Assembly (NCBI GenBank): GCA_947683425.1 | Contig: CANTUQ010000050.1 | Span: 8,114,501-8,178,500 of the forward strand | Length of the DNA stretch: 64,000 bases | Reading direction: 5' to 3' | Origin: Excoecaria cochinchinensis | Taxonomy: Eukaryota > Streptophyta > Magnoliopsida > Malpighiales > Euphorbiaceae | Shown here: piece after piece, positions 46,804-57,620 of the stretch | Position numbering within the stretch: the stretch's first letter is position 1 | Layout of the letters: every line of letters starts with the position of its first letter | Notes under the pieces: generated by a model | What the model was told of the DNA's origin: nothing | Seen by the model: the letters and a program-made list of their open reading frames with translations, nothing else | Databases searched by the model: none | Translations under genes and position numbers: made by a program

Positions 46804-49320
46804 TGTGACGCACGCCGAACCTAGGCAGAGGCCTTCAGTATGAGACCCGCTTTTAGGGTTAGAGGGATTGGTTCGTATCTTTTTGATTTTGGGCATCATA
46901 AGACATTATGGATGCCTCCTTTCTAATAGAACATTGAAAAGGATTATCTAGCCTCACGACGCCTTTACACACCTTTGAGTTATTTTGGAGTCGCCACCCA
47001 ATTTACAAGAAATTAGGAAAAGTCTCTAATTTCGGGGGTCTTAAACCAGAGAAGGTGTTCGAAACGTCACATTTATTAATGCCTTAAGTTAAATTTATAA
47101 ATGAGTTTTTAAGAAATCGGAATTGCATCTCTCATCCCACACGATTATGCATTGAATTTAAAGCGTATTGCAAACATATTGAAAAGTATTAAATAAAGCG
47201 ATAAAGAAATAAATAAATCACAAGAACAAAATTTGCCCCAAAAATTAATTACAAGAGCCCGAAATAAATAAGTAAATAATATATTTCACAAAAAGAGAAT
47301 AAAATATATCATACATAAATCGGGGAATTTATTGGATTTTTAGGAACATTGGTTCCATTTTATCGAGAAAACAGGGATGAGTGATCCCATTTTATGAAAA
47401 TCAATTCTCCATTTAAAAGTGAGATTTTATTGGTTAAAGTTGGACATTGGTCCATTTTATTAGGAAAAATTTCAATTTTAATTATTGTAAAAAATATGAT
47501 TTTCTATAATACGGACGAATTTAAAATACATTTTTGTAGGCAACAAAAAAAATAATATAATAAAGCAAAAATACAACAATTAGAAATGCAAACCCAAATT
47601 TTGAAGGTCTTTAATTGTCCGATCCTCCGGCCCTTTCAGAAATGTCACTCAAGGTGAAATAAACAAATTTTGGGGCAATAAAAAAGAATAAAATAAGAGG
47701 TTAGTAAATTAAATCAAAATTATAATATAATATAAACAAGCAATTAATTGAATGAATTAATCAAATGAATAATTATTTAAATAATAATACAATCAATTAA
47801 ACAATTATTTAAATTATATAACAACCAATTAAATTAAATAGACATATACAATCGATTAAGTCAATTAAATATAAATAATCAATTAAATCAATTTATTAAT
47901 TTATAAATCATGTTTATGCATCATGCAAATAAATTATTCTAAGTTGACGTTATTTATGACAAACACATTAATATACATACAAATAAAATAATAACAATAT
48001 ACAAATTAATTACAACCAGCAGATAATTAATGATTTAATAGCTAGATTACCTACTACATTAATTATTAATAATAAATCTTAATATAACATTAACCAATAA
48101 TCAATATGGCAATATCCAAGAACAATAATAGAATAATGACAGACAATGAATGCTAATGATAAAGACAAAATAACAACTTAGCAATGTAAAATGTCAAATA
48201 TAGGAACAATATGCAGGTGACAAACGGATGAAGAAAAAAAGAATATGGAATGTAAGAAAGTTTAGGCTTAACAATGAATAAATAATAATCATAAACGGAT
48301 TATTAACAAATGTTAGTGATAAACAACAAACATATTAATAATGCAATAATAAAGATATACAATAGCATGTTTAACAATAAATAATAACAAATATACATGA
48401 ATAGATTAATAATAAGCAAGATTAATAATAAGTAACGATGAATAATTAATAAACAAACGACAAATGATAAATGAACAACAATAGATAAACAAACAACAGC
48501 AATAATATACAGTATATACAAATATATGGATTAAATTAAGGATGCACAACAAGAAAGAAGAGAGAATGGACTAATTTAGCTCAAGTATTTACCCTCAGAT
48601 ATGATTTGATATTTGTAACAAATGAAGAAAACTTTGATTTTCCTGTCGATTTGCTTGAGATGAAAATGAAAATGTTTGGATTAAAGCTTTTGAATAAACC
48701 AATGAACGAAAATTAAAACTCAAACCTCAGGAATCAATTTCTTGGGTTCAAGAATGATTTTCGGATTGAAGTTGCTCTCAACAGTGTTTTTGTTTTTTTT
48801 TTCCTCTCTCGAAATTCTGGGTTTTTCCTACTATTCCAAAAAACCCTCTCCCTTCTTTTCTTTGAATCAGTTGTAATTTTTTTTTATATCCCGTGAAAGA
48901 GCTAGGTTTCTCTAAGCGTTTTTTGGTTAAAAATCCCTTAATTGCCCTTCAAACTAGACATTTTTCCTTCAAAATCGGATGTGCCCCCTAAAATTTGCTA
49001 GAAAATCCCAAAAAAATCGGAAAAACGGTGCGCAAGCGAGGCAGAAGATGCAACAGCGCAGGGCCGCGTGTCGCGCGGTGCCACATGCGGCTCACAAGGG
49101 AATGCTCGCATGTCGCCCTCGGCGACGTGCGCCCCCCCCCCCCCCCCCCCCAAGGCGCGCGTTGCCCCTAGCTACATGCTCCCATGCGGGCGCACGTCGC
49201 GCATGCTGCGCTCGCGCGGGCACGCCCTGCGCGCGTGCCACCATGACCCTCATGCGCGATGCGCGAACCACGCAGCAACAGGGCACCGAAAATCCGAGAA
49301 TAAAACCCAAAATAAAAATA

Positions 49321-49351
<31 letters not shown>

Positions 49352-49913
49352 TGAAAATAAAAAAGGATTTGATAAGGAAATCGCCATTTCTGAATATTTT
49401 ACCCGTAAATAAGTTGTCGTTTTCATCATTGGGTAACTTTGGTCTGAGCTGTCTCAGAAACCGGTGTCTAAATCCCAAAAAAATCGGAAAAACGGTGCGC
49501 AAGCGAGGCAGAAGATGCAACAGCGCAGGGCCGCGTGTCGCGCGGTGCCACATGCGGCTGACAAGGGAATGCCCGCATACCGCGCAGCGCGATATGCGCC
49601 CCCCCCATCAGGCGTGCGTTGCCCCTAGCTACGTGCGCCCATGCGAGCGCACGTCGCGCCTGCAGGCGCATGCCGCGGGCATGCCCCGCGCGCGTGCCAC
49701 CACGACCCTCACGCGCGATGCGCGAACCGCGCAACAACAGGGCACCGAAAATCCGAGAATAAAACCCAAAATAAAAATAAATAAAATAAAAATGAAAATA
49801 AAAAAGGATTCGACAAGGAAATCGCCATTTCTGAATATTTTACCTGTAAATAAGTTGTCATTTTCATCATTGGATAACTTTGGTCTGAGCTGTCTCAGGA
49901 CCCGGTGTCTACA
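46804..49913 (-). repeat. 3' LTR of the Tat element (3,110 bp)
   Basis: Plus-strand borders are TGTGACGCACGCC and CCGGTGTCTACA. It abuts the polypurine tract of the internal region on its right. The left two thirds are AT-rich; the right end (U3 in element sense) is GC-rich, contains poly-C and a tandem duplication. The 345-codon frame at 48979-50016 spans this duplication and is not a gene. Confidence 0.88.
49003..49912. repeat. Tandem duplication of the LTR end (467 + 443 bp)
   Basis: Both units begin AAATCCCAAAAAAATCGG and end CCGGTGTCTA (49003-49469, 49470-49912). They share GGTGCGCAAGCGAGGCAGAA, the CACATGCGGCT segment and the AAATAAAATAAAAAT tract. Unit one has a run of about 18 C at 49133-49150 that is about 7 C long in unit two. 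Confidence 0.92.
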
Positions 49914-49930
49914 GTTGCCCCCAGTTTTGA
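49914..49930 (-). other. Polypurine tract of the Tat element
   Basis: On the minus strand CAAAACTGGGGGCAAC directly precedes the LTR start TGTAGACACC. This is the plus-strand priming site and fixes the element's orientation. Confidence 0.7.
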
Positions 49931-50039
49931 ACGTAGTGCATGGGTGCCTAGGTGAGGCAAAACTTAAAGAAAGAAAGAAGGGACGCGTACCTGAGGCAGT
50001 TGTCCTTCCGATCTGAAAGAAGTTGTCCGAGGTAGTTAT

Positions 50040-50440
50040 CGCCTACTTATTGACGTGTTAACCCTCCTTATTTTGGCATCTAATATGTGCGGTGTCTTGC
50101 CTTTCATTCGGTGTCTAACCTTTGTCATTTCTGTATCTAACCTGTGCGGTGTCTAGCCTCAGTCGTTTCGGTATCTGACCTGTTGATGTGGTGTTTAACC
50201 TCCCTCGTTTTAGCATCTAACCTGTGCGGTGTCTAGCTCTAGCCGGGTTGGTATATAACCTGTTGGTGCAGTGTCTAACCTTCCTCGTTGCAGCATCTAA
50301 CCTGTGCGGTATCTAGATCCAGCCGGGTTGGTATATAACCTGTATGTGTGGTGTCTAACCTTCCTCATTGCAGCATCTAACCTGTACGGTATCTAGCCTC
50401 AGCCGGGTTGGTATATAACCTGTTGGTATGGTGTGGTGGC
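50040..50440. repeat. 80-bp tandem repeats in the 3' untranslated region
   Basis: CCTGTGCGGTGTCTAG recurs at 50141, 50221, 50301 and 50381 (last two with one change), exactly 80 bp apart, plus a shorter first unit near 50083. Each unit includes GTTGGTATATAACCTG. It lies between the sense extra gene and the polypurine tract. Confidence 0.9.
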
Positions 50441-50629
50441 AATATTCATCTCTTTGTCAATGAATTAACCATTCATTTGAGTGGCCGTTAGACATTGTCG
50501 TCGTGTGCCTGAATGTTCAAAGAAAGTGAGTTAATTGGATGCATTAACCTGTTCTGGTGATGTGTAAATCAACTTGTTTTCATTATTTTGATATTTTTTC
50601 TTTATTTTCGTTATGTCATTGTTATTATG

Positions 50630-50632
<3 letters not shown>

Positions 50633-50665
<33 letters not shown>

Positions 50666-50700
50666 TATCATTATCATCATCATTTTTTTTTATTTTATTA
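50633..50700. repeat. (ATT)n microsatellite
   Basis: About 11 ATT units followed by ATC/T-rich sequence, within the Tat 3' region. Confidence 0.9.
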
Positions 50701-50826
50701 TTATTTTTCTGTTATGTCCAATAGTAAACGCACAACAAACATACATGCAAAGTTATGTTATAAGTGAGAATTTATGTACATCATAAAAACAACAAGAATA
50801 ATATCTCATGTCTCCCTGAAATGCCC

Positions 50827-52560
50827 CCTACTGAGGAGGGTGATCTGCAGGCATATCCGGGTCGTCGGGATGAGCTAGAGGAGGCATCCACTGATGTGTG
50901 ACGTCCTCAGGCGGCGACCTAGATGATGACGGGTGAGAAACTCGGAATCTGACATCTACCTGTCTATCCAAGAATGGGCTAGCCATACTGGCCACAGTGT
51001 GAGATAGCTCCTGGAAACTGGAGGCTAGGCCAGATATGGCAGAAGCGTATCCATCAATGTGATACCCCAAGTCCTGTCAGATGACGGGCAGGTCTCTCCC
51101 TAAATCCTCCCTCAGGTCTCTCACGCCCTGGGATACCCCTCTAGAAGTCTGCTCCAGGATATCCATCCGGTGTCAGGTGGCAGCCAGTGACTTGTCCATC
51201 GTCTGGAAGGACTCATCAAATCTCTGTGCCTGCACAGCAAATGTGGTAGTCATGGACCCCTCTATTCTGTCTAACCGCCGGCCGATCTCACCGAACCCCT
51301 CTGTCATCCGTTGGCTCAAAAGGTGATAATCACAGATCCCCTCATCCTGACGTCGTCCCAGAGTGGCAAAAGCAGCCATCATATCCTGATACATGGAGTA
51401 GAATGACATCTTTGGGGCAGGCTGGCTCTGCTCTACCCTATACTGAGGTGGCGGCGAGGCTGCGAAAGAAGATGCCCCCGGATAGCCTGGCTGAGTGTAG
51501 TGAACCTACAGCATAAGAGTGGTGTGGGCTCCACTGTCGTGTAGGATCCGCTGCAAAGGGGGAGTGCGGATAATATGTGAAGATCAAAATCATTTGCGCC
51601 CTCCTCATCCTGCGGCGTTTGTGGCTTCTCATCATCCTGCTGCATGTGGGCCCCCCCCGAAGTACCAGCTACATCTAGGAGTGGAGGCAACTTGCAGAGA
51701 AGCCTGGTCTCTGCCATACTGAGTAGTCTGTACTCGTCTGACCCCTCTGTTACCGGTTCCACCATACCCATAACACCAGTGACGGCAAGATCAATAGCTA
51801 TATCCCCCTCCAAATGTGGCCCAAATGAGTGATAATCGAGCCCTAGACGAAGGAGTAATCTAGTCACCACTCCCCCGATGCATATGGGCCCAGTGGTCCC
51901 CCGCCCAGCTCTGAGTAATGCAGATAAAATCTCATGGGCGATATTTATCTTCCTACCAGTCCTCATGGCCCACAAGCTCTAAATCTCAGTGGCATTTATA
52001 GAGCCCTGACTCCCAGTCCGACCAAGGTAACTGCTGGCCAACATCTTCTGAATGTATCTCAGAGCCTGGGAATGCAGCAGAGTACTCTTCGCCTGGCTAG
52101 TGCGGTATGGGACACCTGGTGCGGCGATCTCCTCCCAGCAGTGAGTGGGGATGGATCTCTCTGGTACCCTGACATACTCCCCCGTTGGGAGCTCCATCGC
52201 CTAGGCGAAATCCAAACGGCTCATCCCATGGTATCGGCCTCTAGCCTAAAAGAATATCGTCCCAGGCTCCTCGTCTGGCCTCTCATACCCCTTATACCGT
52301 AGCGTGGCCAACAGCTCTCTGGCGATGTCTGGATATGTAATGTAACACCTCTCCAAAAACTTGATCCAGCCAGCCGCTGCTATCAGGGTTCTCACCTCAT
52401 CCGACATGCCTACCTGCTCTAAAAATGATGTACACATGAATCTGCTGGGCACAATCCGTATCTAACATAAGGTCTCATAGTGCTGCCTCTGCGCGTCTGT
52501 CATCTCTACTGGAGGCGGAGATCCATCCCGTCTCGGGCATACCCTGCGCTGTCGAGGCAT
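50827..52560 (-). pseudogene. Sense extra gene of the Tat element, ATHILA ORF1-like
   Basis: The reading frame starts MPRQRRVCPRRDGSPPP at 52560, directly after an acceptor-like TTTATTTTCAG|G, and covers about 577 codons. Middle parts resemble the ATHILA ORF-1 family: GWIKFLERCYITYPDIAREL, a KSTLLHSQALRYIQKML segment and AGRGTTGPICIGGVVTRLLL. The C-terminal third is Ala/Gln/Arg-rich with probable coiled-coil heptads (RRLDRIEGSMTTTF) and a Pro/Asp-rich tail (PLAHPDDPDMPADHPP). At least five in-frame stops (most fit Gln or Trp to TAG) and a frameshift near 51420 disable it. It sits in the env-like position of the element. The biochemical role is unknown to me. Confidence 0.7.
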
Positions 52561-53028
52561 CCTGAAAATAAATTGACAGTCAATTCATGCGAGATAAATT
52601 AATCAATATTATTTTATCTATTATTCAGACAGTATTTCAACTGAATTCTAATAGTATCTGAACTAAATAGAAACAACATTTTAAGAATAATGTTTTAACT
52701 AAATTCAAGCAGCCGCTTAATCGAAATGCAGTAAAATTTTCTCAACATTAAATATTTAGACAAGGTTTTAATCTTACACAACTAATTTCAATGTCCAAAT
52801 TATGTACTCTTTTTTTTTTTCATAGGCAAGTATCTCAACTATTAATTTTTTTTTCACAAAATAAATATCATTATTTTACACACAATAACAGAGTATTATT
52901 CTTACCCAAAATCACAACTATCATTTATTATTATTTTATTTAAAACGATTATTATTTTTACTCCAAATAATTAATTTTTGTTTGCGTGCATTATTTCTAA
53001 TAACTAAACACATGGCAAAATAAATTTC

Positions 53029-53035
53029 TATATAA
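53029..53035 (+). promoter_or_regulatory. Candidate TATA box for the antisense gene
   Basis: TATATAA, with a pyrimidine/CA-rich start-like stretch (ACTACAATCACACAC) about 25-32 bp downstream. A leader exon could end at 53122 (AAAAAAG|GTATGC), with acceptors at 53983 or 54011 before the ATG at 54022. Prediction only. Confidence 0.4.
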
Positions 53036-53573
53036 CTAGCCAATTTCACCACACTACAATCACACACATTTCTTGTCACTTCTTTTTCACTCTACATTGC
53101 AGCCGACAAATAACAAAAAAAGGTATGCATCTTTTTCTTTCATTTACTCATTATTGCTTATTTTTATACATGCTAAAAACAAATGTACCACCTAATCAGG
53201 CGACAAAATGCATTTTTTTTATTCTTTTCTTTTTTTTTTTTCGTTTTTGCATGCCGGTTACAAAAAAATTAATGAATAAAAGCAAACGTAGCACCTTAGG
53301 ATGAGTAAACACGTAAAATAAAATAAAAAAGCATAGAAAAACTAACTTGTCGTCGAAATACCCACTGAAAAAAAAGGTTGAAAAATTAAAAAAATTATAT
53401 CACTTTGAAGATAGTTGAAATGTGATCATTTTGGTGTGAAAAACACACAAAATGGACCACAAATGAAAAAGATGTGAGCAAAAAGAGGGAGATAACATGT
53501 GTGAGAACGCAAAGAAATTTGGAAAAAAAAAAAGGTGAAATGTGGAATGGTGACACACAGGCATAGAAAGGGG

Positions 53574-53581
53574 TATTTATA
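53574..53581 (-). promoter_or_regulatory. Candidate TATA box for the sense extra gene
   Basis: On the minus strand GGGGTATAAATACCCC contains a canonical TATAAATA. Downstream leader sequence is CT-rich with possible splice sites at about 53364-53349, and an acceptor adjoins the ATG at 52560. The GGGGTA/TACCCC flanks make the site itself nearly palindromic. Prediction only. Confidence 0.45.
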
Positions 53582-53586
53582 CCCCA

Positions 53587-53618
53587 TGACATGCGGCCCA
53601 AAATGGGGCCGCATGTCA
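53587..53618. repeat. Perfect 13-bp-arm palindrome beside the TATA box
   Basis: TGACATGCGGCCC (53587-53599), a 6-nt loop, and GGGCCGCATGTCA (53606-53618). A further GATGCGGCCATG follows at about 53629. It lies a few bases upstream of the minus-strand TATA box. Confidence 0.9.
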
Positions 53619-54021
53619 CGCCCCTTGAGATGCGGCCATGCAGGGCCACATCTCGGCCAAGAAATAATTTTTTTTTTAACTTTAACTTACAGCCAAGAAA
53701 AAATAATTTTAATTATTATTATTATTATTATTATTTTCTAACTTTAACTTATTTTCTCAACTTACTCCCTGAATATGTTTTTCGGACTGCATTCTTTGCG
53801 ATTGACTCCGCTTATTGAGTATTTTCCTGTAAATAAAATATAAATGCAAAAAATAATAACAATAAAAAGTAAATTATTCTTGTGAAAATGCATGGGTCTA
53901 AAAAAAATGCACGAAAAAGTGGTTTAATTTATTAAGAGGGGCCAGACTGGTTCTTCTTCCTCTTTTTTTTTTTTTCTTTTCAGTAATCCCGCTTATTTGT
54001 TCTTTATGCAGCTATTTGAAA

Positions 54022-55329
54022 ATGTCAACACACACCCTCAATAATCTGCGCCGGCTGCTGGATGATCCCATGACTTGGGAAACTGGCACTTTAGCCCCGT
54101 ACTCGAGTCTGAGGCTTTTGAGAAGGATCAAGTTCGATCGAAATCTTTTACTAGTTGCTGTCCGTGATTGGGATCCTCGGTTCCATGTCTTCCGATTTAC
54201 TCATCAGGAACTATGGCCCTTAGCAGAAGAATTTGCTACGATCACTGATGTGAGGCTTCCTCCTAGCACTCTTCCCTACGTTCCCAGTTACGGACCGTAT
54301 CAGCTTAGGGATGTGGTCTTCGTTTTGGGCATATCATCTTCTGAGGCGGGTTGACTAGTTCCTAGGGGGGATTTCTTTCCTCTGGAGCCTCTACTTGATG
54401 CACTCGGTGGCTATCCCGATGTGCCTACCTATCGGGCCAGTGTGGTTCTATTGGTCTGCTTGTCCAGATATCCGCTAGTGACCTCGGATGAGACAGTCGG
54501 CGACTACCGACTATTCAGCATTGTAGACGGCATTCACTACAGGCTGACCCCTTTTTCAATCATTCTGGCCGAGACGATCATTGGTTTGAATGCTCTCTGC
54601 ACTGACCCTATTGCTTTCATGATCGGTAGTCCCCTATTACTTCAGGTAATCTATGTCATCATTTTAAAGATAGTGCGCCCCCTTGTGGGTTTTCACACTA
54701 GCTTTTCTTATTGGGAAATGCGTCCCATTAGAGATTTTCACATAACCCTGTGCCTTATTTTTGCCTGAAATGGATCCAACTCATTCCAGCGGCTTTTTTT
54801 TCAGGTGTGGCTGCAGGAGAAGCTAAGATTGTTGGCAGAACCCCTTCCTAGGGTGATCAGTGTGTACTCATTGGTGCACTTTTTCCACAGACAGAGGACA
54901 TATCAGTTCGACTCTCCTCATGAGGGCTTCGTATGGATGGCCACCCTGTCGGACGGAGATATCAGCTTTATGAGCCCTTGGATACGCCTTGACCATGTGA
55001 CCCAGGACGGGCCTTCGGGATGTGTCCCATTATGCGGGCTTCGTAGGGCCTCCTTTTGCATCACAGCTCGCTGCATTCGCTAGTTCGGGGGATGTCAGAC
55101 TATTGTGACTCGCCCACTGGCTTTTCATAGCGGGGTCCTATCTTCGGCATTCATTACTGGCTACTGCAGACTTTGGGCGCAGCTACGCTTGAGTACCACT
55201 ATTTTGAGGGTTGAAGATTCAGATTTTACCAGTTTGCTAGAGTATAGACAATGGGTGACTAGCCCCGCTGTTGACAACAGGATCAGTTGGCTTAAACATC
55301 TGGCCGGCGAGAGTAGTGGTAGGGCCTAG
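54022..55329 (+). pseudogene. Antisense plant-mobile-domain (DUF7745-like) gene in the Tat element
   Basis: Two exons opposite to the retrotransposon genes: 54022-54645 and 54805-55329. A 159-bp phase-0 intron lies between them (CTTCAG|GTAATC ... TTTTTTTTCAG|GTGTGG). Together they make about 382 codons. The protein reads LLVAVRDWDPRFHVFRF, then ELWPLAEEFATITDVRLP, as in the plant mobile domain/DUF7745 group, with VWLQEKLRLLAEPLPRV after the splice. Two in-frame stops interrupt it (54352-54354 TGA, 55081-55083 TAG). An AATAAA lies at about 55397. Integrase on the other strand converges on it. Such domains also occur in host genes; cellular function is unclear to me. This copy is not functional. 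Confidence 0.72.
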
Positions 55330-55721
55330 TATAGATTTGTATGTATTTTGAGCAATGTATTCCTTTTTAAAACAGAGCTAGAAAATAATGTGAATGAATA
55401 AATCCAGTTTCATTTTATTTCACAAAATTGTGTACATCTCAGTATGATTTCAGTATACATGATCATCATTTAATGCTAATTCAAAATGCAAAGCTACATT
55501 CATTCCTGGAACGAATCCTGATAGCATCAAACTCCTGTTATCAATCCGCCCTCTCGGGTTTTCTTGATTGGACATTTTCTCTTAAGCCTCTAATTTTTGC
55601 CCAGGATGCCTTTTTTTGATTTTTACCCTGACGAGGCGCTCAATTTTAACAAGGCCGCCTTTTTTCGATTTTTGACCTGCGGGGCTTTTATTTTATTCTT
55701 TTGATTTTTATTGTCTTTAGC
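55330..55721. other. Convergent 3' spacer between antisense gene and integrase
   Basis: Holds the antisense gene's probable 3'UTR and, on the minus strand, stop-rich sequence after the integrase C-terminus. Confidence 0.5.
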
Positions 55722-57178
55722 CATGGAACCTCTTGAGTCTATCAATGTTGATCGGCTCTTTGAACTCATTGCCATCACTATCTGACAAAATAGCTGCTCC
55801 TTTTGACAATAGCTTTTGAGGACAAAAGGCCCTTCCTACGTTGGTCTGAATTTTCCCCTAATGTCCGGCGCATCCGGTCTGATTTATTTGAAGACCAAAT
55901 CTCCCTCCTTCAACGGGTGTTTCTTGACCTTCTTCCCGAATGACCCGACAAGCCTTTTTTGATAGATCTGATTATGGTAATAGGCTCTCAGCCTGCTCTC
56001 ATCCAGCATGTTCAGATGTTGCAACCGCTGTTGTGCCTACTCAGTTTTTGGAACTTGAGCTTCCATAACTACCCTCAACGACCTGAGTTCTATTTCGACT
56101 GGCAGTATTGCTTCTGTCCTGTACACTAAAGAATATGGAATGGCCCCTGTGAAAGTTCTGACAGTCATTCTATAACCCTAGAGTGCGAAATGCAACTTCT
56201 CCGCCCAATCTTTATAGTTCTGCACCATCTTGGCCAGGATTCTCTTGATGTTCTTATTGCGGCTTCTACTACCCCATTAGCTTGAGGATGATATGGAGAG
56301 GACTTGTGATGCTCGATACTGTATTTCTGAAGCAACTTCTTTGTTTCAGCCATGAACTGGACCCCATTGTCGGATTCCACATGACGTGGGAGGCCATATC
56401 TGCATATCAAGTTTTTTTCAATGAACTTGGCCATATCCTGAGCATCAACTTTCTTAAAAGATTCAGCCTCTACCCTTTTAGTAAAATAGTCGATAGCAAC
56501 TATGATGAATCCATGTCCATTAGAGGCCGTGAGATGTATTTCTTCGATAATGTCAATCCCCCAAGCTGCGAACGGCTAAGGTGATGTCAAATTGTGTAAC
56601 TCTGAAACTGGCACGTGCCTTAAATCTGCGTACTGCTGACATAAATGACATTGCTTTACGTATTTCGAACAGTCTGTATCCATGGTGAGCCAGTAGAATC
56701 CTTGTCTCATGATCTTCTTGGCTAACATTAAACCATTCATGTGGGCTCTGCACACACCAGCGTGAGTTTCCTCCATTACCTTTTCGGCCTCTTTTTCATC
56801 TAGACACCTCAGTTGGATACCGTTGGCTTGTCGCTTGTACAACACCCCGTCTATGCAGATGAACTGAGTAGATAGCTTGCGTATCAAATTCTGATCTTTC
56901 TCTGTAGCCTCTTCTGGAAATGTCGCATTTTCTAAGTAATTTCTGATATCGTGATACCATGGCCCTCCATCTATAACTTCTATTTCCATGACTGGCTTGG
57001 ACTCAAAGCTAGGCCTCTTAAAACTTGAAATTAACACAGGCTTCATAACCACCCCCTCTAGATTATCCCATATTGGCACCAAAGTTGCAAGCACGTTGGC
57101 CAACTGGTTCTCATCTCTAGGAACAAAGTGAAAGGTGCACGCTTCAAACTGATCGCTCAAACCTTTCAAGTACTTCAC
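55722..57178 (-). pseudogene. Tat integrase
   Basis: Inserts the cDNA copy into host DNA. The HHCC zinc region is present (EETHAGVCRAHMNG, then CSKYVKQCHLC). The core motifs follow: first Asp in the WGIDII stretch near 56560, second Asp in VESDNGVQF, Glu in YHPQANGVVEAAI. The C-terminal part runs to DGNEFKEPINIDRLKRFHG at about 55722. A stop falls near 56576 and the frame shifts just after the Glu motif. The first residues (HFVPRDENQLANVLATL) are the tail of the second RNase H. Confidence 0.88.
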
Positions 57179-57179
57179 A

Positions 57180-57620
57180 TATGGGATCAGTCGCTCTTCT
57201 TTAACAGCCCATTCTTCTACCCCTAATTTGATTGATCACTAGAGATGAATCTCCAAATACTTCCACATTCTTTGCCCCCAAGGCTATCAATGCTTCTAAC
57301 CCGAAAGTACATGCTTCGTATTCAGCTTCATTGTTGGTGGCCTTCTATCTTAGTTTCTTAGCTAACGGGAGTTTCTCGTCATCTGGGGTTGTTAAAATAA
57401 TCCCTACTCCTGCCCCCTTGCTGTTTATAGCCCCGTCAAAGTACAACTGCCAACCTTGAATCGTGATAGCTGCCACATCTTCGTCCGGGAAGTTGAATTC
57501 ATATGAATCTCCTTGGATCGGGTGATCGGCTAGAAACTCCACCACTGCGCACCCCTTAATGGTTTTGTGGGTGATATATTCAACATCGAATTCTTGTAAT
57601 AGCAATAACCATCTCCCCAT
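57180..57620 (-). pseudogene. Second, archaeal-type RNase H (aRNH) of the Tat element
   Basis: Catalytic acids are visible in order: Asp in LYFDGAINSKGAG, Glu in NNEAEYEACTFGL, Asp in VEVFGDSSLVINQI. The last His/Asn-Ala motif falls in HFVPRDENQLANVLA, where the usual AD has become AN. One stop lies between LAKKLR and KATNNEAE, and another near 57185. Presence of this domain after the first RNase H is what places the element in the Tat clade. Confidence 0.85.

Larger units (their letters stand above)
52561..54021. other. Head-to-head spacer between the two extra genes
   Basis: AT-rich 1.46-kb region with the two TATA candidates, the palindrome, poly-A/T tracts and an (ATT)n near 53706-53735. 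Open frames at 53395-53818 are short and cross the palindrome; none looks coding. Confidence 0.6.

Noticed and set aside
46561..46824. 87- and 73-codon frames on both strands
   Set aside because: Products of the CpG-rich repeat block of the LTR, crossing the border into the Tat LTR.
48979..50016. 345-codon Arg/Ala-rich frame
   Set aside because: It crosses the duplicated LTR end and leaves the LTR into the 3' untranslated region; its content is the tandem repeat read twice.
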